A program made the position numbers and the translations under genes. Below, one piece after another: positions 25,390-37,662 of a DNA stretch of 64,000 nt. Location of the stretch: contig JAUFSD010000001.1 in NCBI GenBank assembly GCA_033030425.1, positions 1,984,001-2,048,000 of the forward strand. Direction: 5' to 3'. The stretch comes from Verpa conica (Eukaryota > Ascomycota > Pezizomycetes > Pezizales > Morchellaceae). The notes under the pieces were generated by a model, which worked only from the letters and a program-made list of their open reading frames with translations, was not told the DNA's origin and made no database searches. The number at the start of each line of letters is the position of its first letter. Position 1 is the first letter of the stretch.

Positions 25390-27446
25390 CTATGACTCGA
25401 TACCGATCTGCCTGGTAATCTTCTTTACCAGTGCCCGTAGGTTAAATTGCTCCCTAGCCAATGTTCGCGTGTGCTGGTTTATAACTCGTTAACTTTTCGT
25501 TACTAGATATATTAGAGGCTGTGGGTTACGGACCTTCAAAAACACATCTAACGAAATCCTTTCCTTGTCTAGGGCCCTTCCAAGAATATATATTGTATCT
25601 TCAATTGCCATATCTTCCGTTACAAGGTCATAAAGCCTAGAATGGAAACAATTAGTTGTCTGTAGTTATAAGCTAGAGATAAAAAACGTACTGACTATGC
25701 ACCACTGTTGGTGCAACCACAACCGTATCAACCCCCGGTACCTCTCTTGACTCCGCATCTCTAATCACTTCACCCGCCATTGCAATTCGCTCCTTTAATA
25801 TCTCCGCATCCTTATCACATAACTCTACAATCCTTGCTAACTCCGCTCTTTCCCGCTCCATGTTTGCCTCTGCTCTTAAGATGGCTTCACATTGTGCTGC
25901 AGCCTGCTCTAAAGAAGATTGCGTCTTTGCGTGTTGCGCCTCAGCGCGCGCGTGTAGCGCCTTTGAGATTTCTTGAAGAAGTCGATCCTTTTCGGGGTTA
26001 GGAGGAAGGGGTGGTGGGGCTGTAGAGAGTGTTGGAGGGGATATTTCTGTAGGTGGGAGTGACATAATATCAATCGTTTTGGACCTCTTTTGCGGTGGTT
26101 GAGGTGGTGGGAGGCTTTGTTGGGATGGATTCATAGAACTATTCTGGGAGTGAGGAGGTGGAGGTGGAAATGCATGGAATGATACTGGCCGCATATTTGG
26201 GGAACTAGGGAAGCGACTAGGCGGCGGAAGGTGCTGGTGGGGTGGGGGGGGTGAGCGCGCAGCTAGAACCGGGCCTGGGGAACCTGGGTGAGAGGGCATT
26301 TGTTGATATGCCTGTGGATGGGGATATGGGGCTGCGCTTGGAGTGCGGTTATATTGTGGTAGTTGCTGCTGCTGCTGAGGAACTGAAGTTGGCTCCCCTG
26401 ATCGGTGGGGAGCTGGAGGTAGAGGCGGTGGAGGAGGACCTTGGTCTTGGTAGCCCGGGAGCGAATTTCCTCTTGTATGTCCATTCCTAGGCCAACCCTG
26501 TTGCTGCTGCTGTGAATAGGTATGTGGTTGTTGAGGATGCGGAGGTAGTGGTGGAGGAGGTTGCTGTTGCCGATTTTGGTGCCCGGCATTGTTCCCCTGC
26601 TGTTGTACTGGGGGTTGGTGACCCCCGGCAAGCTCCCTCGGCAACGGTGGTAAAGGAGGGGGAACAGTAGCTTGTACGTGAGTCGGAGGAGTAGCTAGTA
26701 AGTTCGGTTTTCCAAGCTCTGGGGGCAACGGTGGTAGTGGTGGTGGTGTTTCGTTTCTAGGCTGTGGTATAGGTGTATTTTGCTGCTTTGCATAAACAGG
26801 TGGTTCTCGGCCGAAAACTTGTCGTAAGACCTCTAAGAGATCTATAATAGTTGATCTCTATCCCAGTCAGCACCGATATTTGTGGTTATTCGGATATAGC
26901 AGGAGGGTCGATAGACAGACATCGGAATGGTTAACCCAATTGGCCAAGTACGGGTGGTAGCACCGTCCACTCGGGTCAACATGATTGCCTGGACGGATAA
27001 GCATATCCTTCGCGGGAGTCACAAATACAATCGGTGGTTTTTTTGGATACTCTTGGGGTATCCATATCTTTAACGGGATGTTGTATGTAGCACCCCGGAA
27101 GACGACAGGGACTGTTCCGAGAAGGTGAAGGAGTAACTGAGGACGTCCATCTTCATGAGCTGTTGAGTGAAAATTATGGGTTAGCTAGCCATTAAACCAT
27201 GAATTACTAGTCTCTTTAGTAGCTTACTATAGACATCTGTCCGAGGCAATAGTGTAGGGAACTGATAGAGGGTTGCGGCGACATTGTGATAGGTATTGTG
27301 GGGGTCGATGTATTCCTGTAGAGGCTCAACCCAAAAGTTCTACGAACTCTAGAGAATGAAGAGACAAAACTTACGGGTCTTATAACTCTATGCAGCCAAT
27401 CCTGAACTTGCGGTGTCAAGAAGTTTCCAGTAGGAGGTGTAGCCAT
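25390..27446 (-). CDS. VPS23: Vps23/Tsg101-like ESCRT-I subunit
   Basis: ESCRT-I subunit that recognises ubiquitinated cargo at endosomes. Six exons (27446-27375, 27315-27228, 27159-26936, 26857-25692, 25636-25534, 25473-25390) total 1737 nt and give 578 aa. Order of parts: UEV domain (about 1-150: NTYHNVAATLYQFPTLLPRTDVY, shown by NTYHNV and PTLLPRTDVY; then VFRGATYNIPLKIWIP and GNHVDPSGRCYHPYL), a long Pro/Gln-rich linker (about 150-400), a coiled coil (about 405-490), and a C-terminal steadiness box (LYDLVTEDMAIEDTIYIL to LAREQFNLRALVKKI). All phases agree. An in-frame ATG 87 bp upstream exists, but the UEV domain fits the 27446 start. It converges with SAR1. Confidence 0.95.
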
Positions 27447-29715
27447 CTTGGTTGTTGACGAAGGGGAAGAATGAGGGGACCTATCGACCCATAGAATCCC
27501 TAGAGTATCTAATCGTTCGTAATAAACAGGCAAACTCGATACCCGGGAATACCAGCAGCGTACTTAATTAGAACCTACAGAGTATCAGAACCAGGTACTT
27601 TCCCCCATGGAATCGGAGCCGGAAGCAGCTGACGATGCTTGCTGTGAGGTTGCAATCGTGGACTGCCAAGTCCAATACATCACCAACACTATCTTATCTA
27701 GATGATCAGTAAGCAACACTAGTGTCTTAGGCACGAGGCTCTGCGCGACGAAGCACGTGGCATCTACCAACGTCATATCCATGGCCGTATATTAGATGGG
27801 TTACATGAAGATTCGGGATTCTGCTTCATGCAGCCTTTCAAAATTGAAATTATTCTTTATAGCAGCTAGCGCGCATGTATGGGCTTATTTTTCTCGGGTC
27901 CACGGTTTTCCCGGATATGTTGTTTTAAATTACACACAGGATTACATGTAGACTCACTAACTGACCTTAAGATGGAGAAAAAAGATGAATCGGAGCACAA
28001 TCCGCTCATCGCAATATAAATCTCCCCGATGTGATATTTTCGGCATCAATATTTGATGCCACGACATTGATATCTATGAACGTAAAGATATGAATCGATC
28101 TCTTGCAGGTCAATTTACCCGATAATAACTGTATGTACCCGTCACAAACTCACAGGATCACAGTGTGTCAAGCACATCAACCCGATTAACAATGTAAAAG
28201 CAGCGGAGATGGTGATACTAGCTATAGGGCTCTCCCTTGACCGTGTACCGTGGGAAAGAAAACGGTAACTAGGCCCCCCCACCCTGGTGAAGATGAAGGG
28301 GCGGGATCGAGCCATCGTTGGGAGTTTTTTCCACCGATCTTCGATCAATGGGCTCAAAGAAGCCGTCATTAGTGGTCCCAAACAGGCCGGTAGTATAAAC
28401 GTCCCATATGCAGGGAAAAAACCAGTAAAGATTCGTGAGCTATTCTCAACGCGGGGTGCATCCTCCCGATCTCAGATTTTCTTCTTTGTACGTGTCAAAG
28501 GTGCGTCGAGTCATTCTTAGCTGTCCCTGCAATGAACTGCATCCCATTATTTCTTTCACTTTCTATTTTTCTCTAACCCTCTTGCGATAATAGACTTTTT
28601 TTTGGACAAAACCATGATAGGTTATATGCGTGTAAAGATAAAAGACCCCACTTTTCTCTCCTATTGATATTACATTAAAGTACAGGTAATTAGGCGCTAG
28701 ATTTCGTGGGGTGCCGCCGTAATAAAACTTGGGCCCCGCCTCTTAGCTGACAGCCCAAATTATTGGGCGAACAAGCGGTAGCCTAGTCGCGTTGCTAGGA
28801 CTAGATGACAGCCACAAAACCGGTCCTTATGGCTACGGTCGTGCCTGCCGACCGCAGAGACGGAACGCCTGCCTTCTCATACCACGTTTCTGAGATGGAT
28901 CTTTATACTGGTATCAGTATACTACTCAATTATGTACCTACTTCAATGTCTACAAGTTAGCATCTCCAATACTAAAATCCAGGAGCATAATTAAGTGACG
29001 AAGAATTCCGAACAAGTTTTCGAAAAAAATAACTTCAGTACCCCTGCTACATCGTCATCGTGTCCCCGACCAGAGCGGTTTCGAGGCGCCCCTTAGAGTG
29101 TCGAGACACTAAGACTCTTCCTATCATATTTGCAAGATCTCATCATCGAACGGAGGAGGAAAAGGAGATTGGTAGGCTATAAAGAAACGAGGAGAAAATG
29201 TGTGGTCTTACCTTTTATTAATCAGGTTCTAGACATATCTAGATGCTCATCACCTTTGACAGAGAGTAGTGATCATGATGTTGCTATAGTCTGATGTTGA
29301 TGGTTGTTGGGAAGAGTACATGAGGAAAAAATATTTAAAGAGTCGAGGGGCTTGGCATAGAGCGCTAGGCAGCCCTAGACCCTTAAGTATTCCGATGACG
29401 TCATTCACCTCTGATATAAAAGAGTTACATGTATTTATAAAGACATAAAGACCCCTCCCCACCATACAATCTAATACATACAGAAGAATAAACAAGCAAC
29501 AAACAGGGGATAGGCCCTGTCTACGGAAGAAAAATAAGAGGAAAAGTACAGGAGAATCCTTAAACCAAAAATAATAAGAAACCAATCGCAAAGATAAAAA
29601 AAGCCCCACTGCCTCTTGTGGAGTGAATGTCTAATCTCAAAAGAAAGAAAAAAGATAGTCAATGTATCAGCCTGGGGTCTAGAACTACATTGAACCCATC
29701 TCAAGACAATTGCCT
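27447..29715. other. VPS23-RVS167 intergenic region
   Basis: About 2.3 kb with the VPS23 promoter at its left and the RVS167 3' flank at its right. The frames at 27585-27782, 28142-28381 and 29250-29609 have no recognisable similarity or convincing splice partners. I support no gene here. Confidence 0.55.
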
Positions 29716-31391
29716 CTATCTTATCCCCTTATTCAGCTCAACATAATTTCCCGGAAATTGACCTTGCCGTCCGTGCAGTTTTCCCGTCCACCACTCGTTC
29801 TCATTACTTGTTCTTTGTACAATTTCAATAACATCACCAGCACTAAAACTCAAATCTCCCTCAGCTTGCGCCTCGAAATCGTATAGGGCGGTCGCTTTCT
29901 CGGCTTCTACAGTCAAATTTTTCGGCTTTGGTCGAGGTGGTGGTGGTGCAGGCTTCTTTTTCGCAGCTATAGAGTAATTTGTACCCGTTGAGTTACTCCT
30001 TCCAACGCCGGTTACCCCGGGGCTTAGAAGGCCTCCCTTTGTAATGGAGCCGTCAGGTACTCCAGTAGAGGTATATGGTGGCGGTGGAGTGCTTGTTCCG
30101 CCGTCGCCAGAGGCGCGAGTAATGTCTAGAGAGGCAGTTCGTCGTCCACTAGTGATACTTGCACTATCAGACTTATTCCCGAACTTGTTGAATTTGGTGT
30201 TTAGCTTTGATGCGCGCTGTCCAGTAGTCTTAAAATGAACAATTGTAAGGGCCTCCGCCTGTTCTTGAACATTACCACGCTTCTTATTGAAAGCTTCTTC
30301 AACTTCAAATGAAAGGTCGAAGTAGCCAATGTTGACTCCCTGCATTTTCTCATGTAGAGTGTAGAAAACGTTTAACTGCATGTAATAAAAGCTCTGAAAC
30401 AGCGGTCTGATAAACTCTCTCTCCAACTGAAACAGTTTCGGGAGCTCATCCTTGAGCAGGTCATTGTAGTAGTTGAATTCCTGGGTTGCTAATTCGACGT
30501 CATTCTCTGCCTTGAACACTGCCTTCTCGTCCTTGAGCGTTTTATCCTTCTTCTCCTGAAGCTTCTTAAGTGTCGCTCGGTGGCGATCATAGTCCAACTG
30601 CTTGTGATCTCGCTTCAAGGCCACTTTTCGGATCAATTTAATAATCTCCATCAGCTCGTCGGCGGGGCGGATAATTCGAGTTTCGATCATCTCAAGCTCG
30701 GGGGCCAGCGTGGATTTTAGGTCATGTACAATAGCTTCGTACTCCTCGCACGCACGGATACCTTCCGGGTTACCTTCGATTTTCATGGAGTCTGGATCAG
30801 ACATGCGTCCAGAGATGGGTTTGTATATTTCGGCTATAGACTTTGAGAATTGGATTTGGTGTTCCAGCATACCTACGACACCGTTAGTACTTGGAGAATC
30901 ATTATTATAATATAGAGTCAGTACGAGCTGATACCATTTATTGCATCGAAATACCTGTATATCAATTAGTAATGCTCAAGAGATACAGGAACTGGGTAAC
31001 TTACTTTTTTGACTCGTCATGGAGCTTCTTCGTTTCCTATAGCACCCGACTCGTCTTAGTTTCATTCACGCCGAATATATATAATGATACGACGTACCTT
31101 TTCTAGCTCCTCAAATCGTCTTTCCGCATCTACATATACAGGATCCTTTGTAATCTCTCCCTAAAATACCCAAGATTTTGTAAGCACGGATTGTTCTCCA
31201 TAATTCTATCAAGGGATGTAGGCCTGGGGAAAGATATTGGATGTGTCGTACCATATTAAATTTCTGTTTGATCGATTGAGGTGTCTGTAAAATAACCATA
31301 AGTTAGTTCTTTCTGCTCAATACATCACACCCGCGGGGTCACCAAGCGAACGCACCCTCACGACACCTCGCTGAAATCCTTTCCAACTCAT
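29716..31391 (-). CDS. RVS167: Rvs167-like BAR-SH3 (amphiphysin) endocytic protein
   Basis: Membrane-curving BAR protein that acts with actin at endocytic sites during vesicle scission. Six exons (31391-31356, 31284-31252, 31160-31098, 31036-31005, 30954-30935, 30872-29716) total 1341 nt and give 446 aa. The N-terminal amphipathic segment MSWKGFQRGVVRTPQSIKQK and the BAR domain (about 1-250) are followed by a Gly/Pro/Ser-rich linker with PPPPRPKPK. A C-terminal SH3 domain starts at ALYDF (390) and includes EWWTGKLHGRQGQFPGNYV. Exon 5 is a 20-nt micro-exon encoding YFDAIN plus part-codons; both its joins are needed to keep the BAR frame. Length and layout match the family. Confidence 0.96.
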
Positions 31392-33266
31392 GGCGTAATA
31401 GTAGTAGCGGTCAAACTATAGGGAAGCGAGCTATTCAGTATCTTTTGGAAATGGCCAAGAGGGTGAGCTACGATAGAATAAGGAGGAAGTGATGGAGAGA
31501 GAACACGGAGAAGCGGGTTCCCGAGCGACGTTTGTAAGAACGGCGAAGTCGCTGTTCTCGGACCCGGGGACCCCCGCCAATGACGAAAGCAGCGACGAAG
31601 CCTTGTCCTGATCTGCCCTGTGCCCACTGCTAGGGTCTAAGCCGCAGCAACGCACGTAAGCTATCATCATGTGCGACAGTATTTGGAACATTCTCTATCA
31701 ACAACCTCCTTGAACTTGGAGCTTTTCTCTCTTTGTTTCTTGGTGTCTTTAATTACGTATACGGCTATTGAAGGCGGTGTAGCTCTACAAAATCTCCACA
31801 CGGCTAGGACTTGACTCCTTTCCTTAGACAAAATTAATTTTGGGAAGCCAAGAAAACTCCATTGTGCTTACCAAAGACTCACAGTCCTTATTAAGTGGAT
31901 CTAGCCTATCTGAGGGAAGTTCCTATAATCCTGTTTGGGCTACGCCACTCTGCGGGTTGAAGGAAGCTCAGCCCGGCACCATGTATATTTTAGAGTAGAG
32001 TAGAGTAGATGTAGGTATTCAGTCTTTCCATGTACTCGCATCCTGGTTAAATGTCCCGGGTTACCCGGGTCGGTATGTCCCTGTACGTTGTACTCCAAAC
32101 CTTAGTAATTAAGTAATCGCTCAGAGATAGTAAATATTTTGTGCGCTGAGAGTATGATTGCATAGTCTAGGTTAGGTAAGCGAGGGAGATTATTTTTCTA
32201 GTTTTGCTATGATGTACACACAATCGTAGGATCATTCTAGTGGAAGAGCTGCAAGAGTACAATGCTTGTTTTCTTCACTAATTAGCGTCGTGGGATCGAT
32301 TGATGGTTATTAATAATAAATAGAGTTCGAGGTCTAAGGTATAACGTACTGTGGGAATATTTTAGATACGTCTGCCAGTAGTACTATTCTGTTATTTAGG
32401 TCCTGTGATAATATCAAGGAAAGATGCTTAGATGTTTGCTCCGAACATCAATTGTCTACTAGTTTCAAAGCCCATCTACGTACCAACACTGCTACGAACA
32501 CGCATATATAGAACCTACATAACTCCCAATGAGAAAAATAAAATAAAAACATATATAGTCGATAACTACATTCTTCACATACAATCTATTATTCACTCGC
32601 GCAAGGATGGCTACTTAATTTGGGTCGTATAATTAAAAGATGTTGGACGTTATTGTGATATTACTTGCTAGCTATACATAAAATAGCTGGCCTAGAGAGC
32701 GGACCGGGGTCCTCATGAGCGAGAGATGGCCTAAAATTCTAGTGTACTTGACTTATGAACTGGCTCGGATTTGACTTAAAATACCATTTGAGATATCTAA
32801 GTGCTATAATCTAAACCCATGAGTAAACTGATTGCGAGCTAGCCATCCTTTGGGTAACTATGTACCTTACATAAGAGGTAGTACCTAATAAAATTGCAAT
32901 ATCGATATTATGGTATTTGTAACTATATTAGTTAAGGAAATATAATTCAGCCGGTGTGATCAATGAGGCAAAAGTTCCACGAGAATGAGGTGCATGCTTC
33001 GAGCAGCCCCCCCCCCCCAAAAAAAAAAAAAAAAAAGAGGGGCCTAAATATCACCTGGTTAGGAAAATACTTAAGTCACATAGAATAATGGGTAATAGTC
33101 AATAAGGAAGATGCAAGGTCTCTTGTTTTGGCCACAAGCCAGGTAGAGCGAAGGTAGGCCTAAAAGAACTAGCGGTAGCCCTCATATATTAGAAATTATA
33201 GTACGTACCCCGCTCTCGGGGTGCTAGGGGAATTTCTCAAAGGCCTTGCTAACCTAAATACTACTA
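31392..33266. other. AT-rich tract upstream of RVS167
   Basis: The first few hundred bases should hold the RVS167 promoter. The rest is AT-rich with no supported gene. A short GTAGA tandem lies near 31993-32008. An 11-C run directly joined to a 19-A run occupies 33007-33036. Confidence 0.5.
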
Positions 33267-33459
33267 TTGTAGGGGGACAAATAACCACGCATCCACGTAG
33301 CAACCAAGCCGACCACCCATACCACTCTAATTAATTGAGGACAGATAGTACAAAAATATTGATATTCCTGCCGACTGTGGCTGTGAGATTTCTACTGGAA
33401 GCCGGCCTGAAAATGAGGTATTGCTACGTAAATGCGTGATTATTTTTGTCCCCCTACAA
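33267..33459. mobile_element. Miniature inverted-repeat element, family B
   Basis: A 193-bp non-coding element flanked by TA on both sides (33265-33266 and 33460-33461). The terminal inverted repeats begin TTGTAGGGGGACAAA and extend about 38 bp with a few mismatches and a small length difference, to CACGCAT...ACGTAGCAA. It is unrelated to family A in sequence but shares the TA flanks of Tc1/mariner-type insertion. It has no ORF. A likely right-end relic of the same family lies at 61645-61678. Confidence 0.85.
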
Positions 33460-34384
33460 TAAATTTTCCACTTAGGTAACCATTATTATGTTATTCGTGG
33501 GCTCGTTACAAGCCCTTCCTTCACCATAGCTATATAGTCACCTATATAGATGGTTTCTCTCTCCATAAAGCTTTATTTGTTATCTATAATGAGGAATAAT
33601 TAGTAATTAGAATGGTGCACAAAAATACCTCTCAAGTTAGGTTTCATGATCGAAGTTTAGCCCTGAGATAAGTATTTAGATTCTCCGAGATGTCTCGCCT
33701 CGTTACTGTGATTGAATTGAAAGGCACATCATGTATATTAATCCATTTCTCATCCGAATTAAGAGTCATTTAAAAATATATATAGTTAAAGCGACTCGGA
33801 AAATTTCCCTACTTCAGCTGGCTTAAAAGAATCTATTTTTTAGAGACCCAGTGGCCAAGTCAGTATTTGACTTACAAATTATATATAATAGATCTAGAAG
33901 ATCGCATCATGGATATTCCAGTGCATGGTCTATGACGTCTATACTTCTTTGGCAGGTAGTCTTTTACAACAGTAATCAACGAAAGTGTAACAGCCGCGTA
34001 TGCAATGGTTGAATTTAAGGCTGAATAGCACATGTTAAGGAAACTCGCAGGTCTCAGCCAAATTAGGTAAAGGTTCTAATCTAAATAATCGCCTTGAAGC
34101 TCCATAGATAATATATGATCAGCATACAGGATCCTTCATGGGGAACAAGCCAAGACAGGTTTACTCCTAACGCCGATGGCACCTAGGAACCTCCGAACCC
34201 GACGTCGATCACGAAAAATGGCTCGCTTGTCATTATGGATTAATTATGTATTGAGCTATTGAATAGGGGTTAAATAGTAGCCAATATCAACCTTGAATTT
34301 CAACATCTCCTCACTGTCAAGCTTTTACCAGAACCACATTCTATCCACTAAAACCCAAAATCTTCCTTTATACCTCGATCGAAA
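33460..34384. other. AT-rich spacer before the dehydrogenase gene
   Basis: No gene. The final part presumably contains the promoter of the dehydrogenase at 34385. No clear motif is seen. Confidence 0.5.
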
Positions 34385-35418
34385 ATGGCTGTTAACCAAA
34401 ATGTTTGGCTTGTGACTGGAACTTCCTCAGGACTCGGCTCTGATCTAGTTATGAAAATCCTCGAGAAAGGCGATAAAGTTATTGCTGCCGGTCGCAACCC
34501 TTCACGTCTCATCGCCCTTAAAGAGGCTGGTGCAACGACTGTGGAGATTGACCAGAATGAACCATTGGAAGTTGTCAAAAGATCGGTTGAAGAGGCAATT
34601 GCTGTTTATGGACATATTGATATCATTGTTTTGAATGCGGCCTGGGTGGCTTGTGGAACACTTGAGGAACGAACGTATGTTATACCTCTATAGCTGCTTT
34701 ACTTAGTCCTCTCCTTGAAAGAAAACGATGTTGGCTAATGGTATCTTAGGCCAGAAGAATCCCTCTCTCAGTATCATACAAATGTTTTCGGTGTGTTGAA
34801 TTTATGGCGCTCAATTCTCCCGCATATGCGGGCGCGACGTTCTGGCGTTATTGCGACTATTGGTAGCATGGGAGCATCCATGACAGACCCACTCATCGGA
34901 CTATATCACTCTTCAAAAGCGGCAGTTAGAAGTATGTTATCTCTGGTACTATCAAGGTTTCAGATCTTCATACTTTATAATAGGTTCTAACGGTAGCCAA
35001 TGTCACGTATCTAGACCTTTCTCTTACCCTTGATAATGAGATTTCGCCTTTTAATATCAAGACCTGTCTTATTGAACCTGGATACTTTCGTACCTCTCTT
35101 CTTGAAGGTACTGGATCAATCATCCTTCCCAGCACCACCATCGAAGACTATCGTGAAATCAACGACACCGTCAAAAATTTCTTGATCGAGAGGGACCATA
35201 AACAAAACGGTGACCCGAAAAGAGCTGCTCAGGTTATGTACGATGTTCTCACAGGTACGGGCGTTGCGAAGGGGAGAGAAATTCCGAAAACTTTGGCACT
35301 AGGTAGTGATGCGGTTAAGTTAATCACAAAGGAGAACGAAGATTTTAATGCAAGAATCAAGAAGTGGGCGGCTATAAGTGAGAGCACAGACTTTCCTTCA
35401 AGTCAAAAATATTATTGA
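34385..35418 (+). CDS. Short-chain dehydrogenase/reductase, classical type
   Basis: NAD(P)-dependent oxidoreductase with a Rossmann fold. Three exons (34385-34674, 34750-34931, 35015-35418) sum to 876 nt and give 291 aa. Motifs: cofactor motif TGTSSGLG (11-18), NAAW as the NNAG equivalent, Asn108 in NVFG, catalytic Ser136, and YHSSK with Tyr149 and Lys153 at the expected spacing from the serine. IEPGYFRTSL follows. The acceptor at 35014 was preferred to one near 34993 because it restores normal spacing after the YxxxK helix. It resembles fungal ketoreductase-like dehydrogenases with unknown substrate. It stands alone in AT-rich DNA about 1.2 kb before the Pra1-like gene on the same strand. 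Confidence 0.9.
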
Positions 35419-36665
35419 GTGTAAATTAATTATAGTATATTAGCACACTAGCAATACTGATACTACAAGTCTCTGGGATAAAGTGACCGAATAGGCATGG
35501 GTCTGCCTGAGAGACAGGAGAGGGTGATCTTGATCCACCACTAAACATCAAGAGGGACGAATTAACAAAGCCCTCCCACAACCCATTCCTAATTTACCAT
35601 TTAAGAAAGAAATAATTTTAGGAAGGTATATAACATGATCATAGAGTATCTAAGATACCTTAATAAATATTTAGGACAAAAAATGTATAATTTACATCTA
35701 CAATTGTGATAATACTTTAAGTAGACATCATCCCTTCAGTGTTGTTGAGTGATTTGGCCACTGGGGCAGAGTCACTGTGCCAATTGTGGCCAAAGATCAG
35801 CATGTCTTGCCAGAGAATTTCCATTGCAACTGTTCATTATTTCTACCATCCGTATACTACCCCATAATGCATGCAGACCCCTACCGTTCGGTCACTTAAC
35901 CCCAGAGCCTTGTACATGTAGGTCTTCTAGGGCTAGCGTAAGGTTATCTTGGCGCACGCCGAGTGATGACTCATGAGTATATTAAATTTGGCTTTATGAC
36001 TTGCGCTTGCACGTAAACGAGATCTATTTCAAGCTATAACAGCGGATATAAACCTCAAGCTTATATGAAAATATGCAAGGCATAAAATTAATTACCGATA
36101 GCATACCTAGCCGAAGAGATATGGTTAGTTTAAAAAAGACATCCACCAAGGTGTCCACAGTACCAAGAACACCCAAGAGGTATTCTCCCCCACAAGGTGT
36201 TTATCTAGAGGTCTACGTTTCTATGCCAATATCTTGCTAAACCAGAGCGGGGGCATATAAGTAATATCAATGATGTTGGACCTTCCCCACTGAGTTGGAC
36301 ACCGCCGATACCCTCAAATTTTACCTTTGTAAGGTCACTCTAGTCGAAAGCCAAGGTGACACCAGCAACAACTAATTTCAGCCCCCTTATACTCAATTGG
36401 CTCAAGGCTCCAGTTGAGGTTATTCCAAAAAACAAATCGGAAGATACCTGGTACCCAAGAAAAAAATCCCACTGGAATGCTCTTGGAAGAAGTTCTTCCG
36501 TAGAGATACATGTGCATATAAGACCCGTAACCCCCCCCTCCCAAAAAAAAAATCCAGTACTCTACCTCTCACCACGTTCTTAATCGATTAGTTAGCTCTT
36601 TAACGGCATACTTACGATAGACTTTTAACGACCTTTACCTATTTACGAAGCACACGATATAAATC
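35419..36665. other. Spacer between the dehydrogenase and Pra1-like genes
   Basis: AT-rich, with no supported gene. The last part must contain the promoter of the secreted-protein gene. No convincing zinc-responsive element could be recognised by eye. Confidence 0.5.
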
Positions 36666-37662
36666 ATGTTTTCCCTCAAATATATTACCTCTATAGCCGC
36701 TTTTGCATCATGTGTATTTGGAGCTCCCACGGGAGTCACAACCCAAGCCTATTCACCTACACTCACAGCCTCTTCAATCATCGGTGCTAGTAGGTGTTCT
36801 AGATTCCCTAAAATTATTTCTGGTATCATACAGAAACTAACATATGAACCCAAGTGGGCATTGAGATCCACAAATCATGCAATACGACTGAACGCCGTCA
36901 GCTTGAAGCTGCCCTGAAAGACACCGAAGTTAGTTTAATCAAATATACCTATATATTCTACCTCCTTTAACTCATAAACTCCAGGAACTTGCCCTAGCTG
37001 CACGCAATCATATCTTAAATAATGGCGGTGATGACATACTATTCAAGAAATATTTTGGGGACGGGCCTGCTGCTGAAGTTATTGGATGGTTTGATAAACT
37101 CCTCTACGGTGATAAGACCGGTGTGCTTCTCCGCTGTGATGACATCGATGGGAACTGCCACCAGGATGGATGGGCTGGTCATTGGCGCGGTTTAAACGCA
37201 ACTACGGAGACTGTTATCTGTCAGATGTCGTACAAAGTTCGTCGCCCATTGTCCCAGATGTGCGCCCTTGGTTACGAAGTCGCCAGCTACAAAACAAACT
37301 TTTTTTTTGCTTCAGATCTTGTACACCGGTTCTTTCATATCCCTAGAATTTCGGACGAAATTGTCGACCACTACTCTCACGGCGGCTACGCTGAGTGTCT
37401 TGAATTTACCAAAGAAAACTCGACATTCGCGGTCCGAAATTCGGATACCCTTCAGTATTTCGCCTTGGATGTTTATGGGTTTGACGTTGCGAATCCGGGT
37501 TTAGGATGTTCCGGTGAGATCAGTGGAGAAACAACCTATTCGTCTACTACTCCATCTGCCGCTCCATCTCCTACCACAACAATAGCCCAGGCTGCGACTC
37601 AGACTATTGATGCCCCTCGCGAGTGTCACACCCACGCAGATGGTGTTGAGCACTGTACCTAA
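36666..37662 (+). CDS. Secreted Pra1/Asp f 2/Zps1-family zinc-binding protein
   Basis: Member of the secreted deuterolysin-like family that includes Candida Pra1 and Aspergillus Asp f 2, known as zinc scavengers (zincophores). Three exons (36666-36789, 36855-36928, 36985-37662) total 876 nt and give 291 aa. A signal peptide (MFSLKYITSIAAFASCVFGA) precedes the conserved core: KYFGDGPAAEVIGW (88-101), CDDIDGNCH (117-125), HWRGLNATTETVIC (132-145) and ASDLVHRFFHIP with His180 and His184. A Ser/Thr-rich stretch (about 246-275) leads to a Cys/His tail CHTHADGVEHC (280-290), a probable zinc site. The first intron end is the least certain join. Such proteins can be allergens or act in host contact in some fungi; here only the family is inferred. 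Confidence 0.9.
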
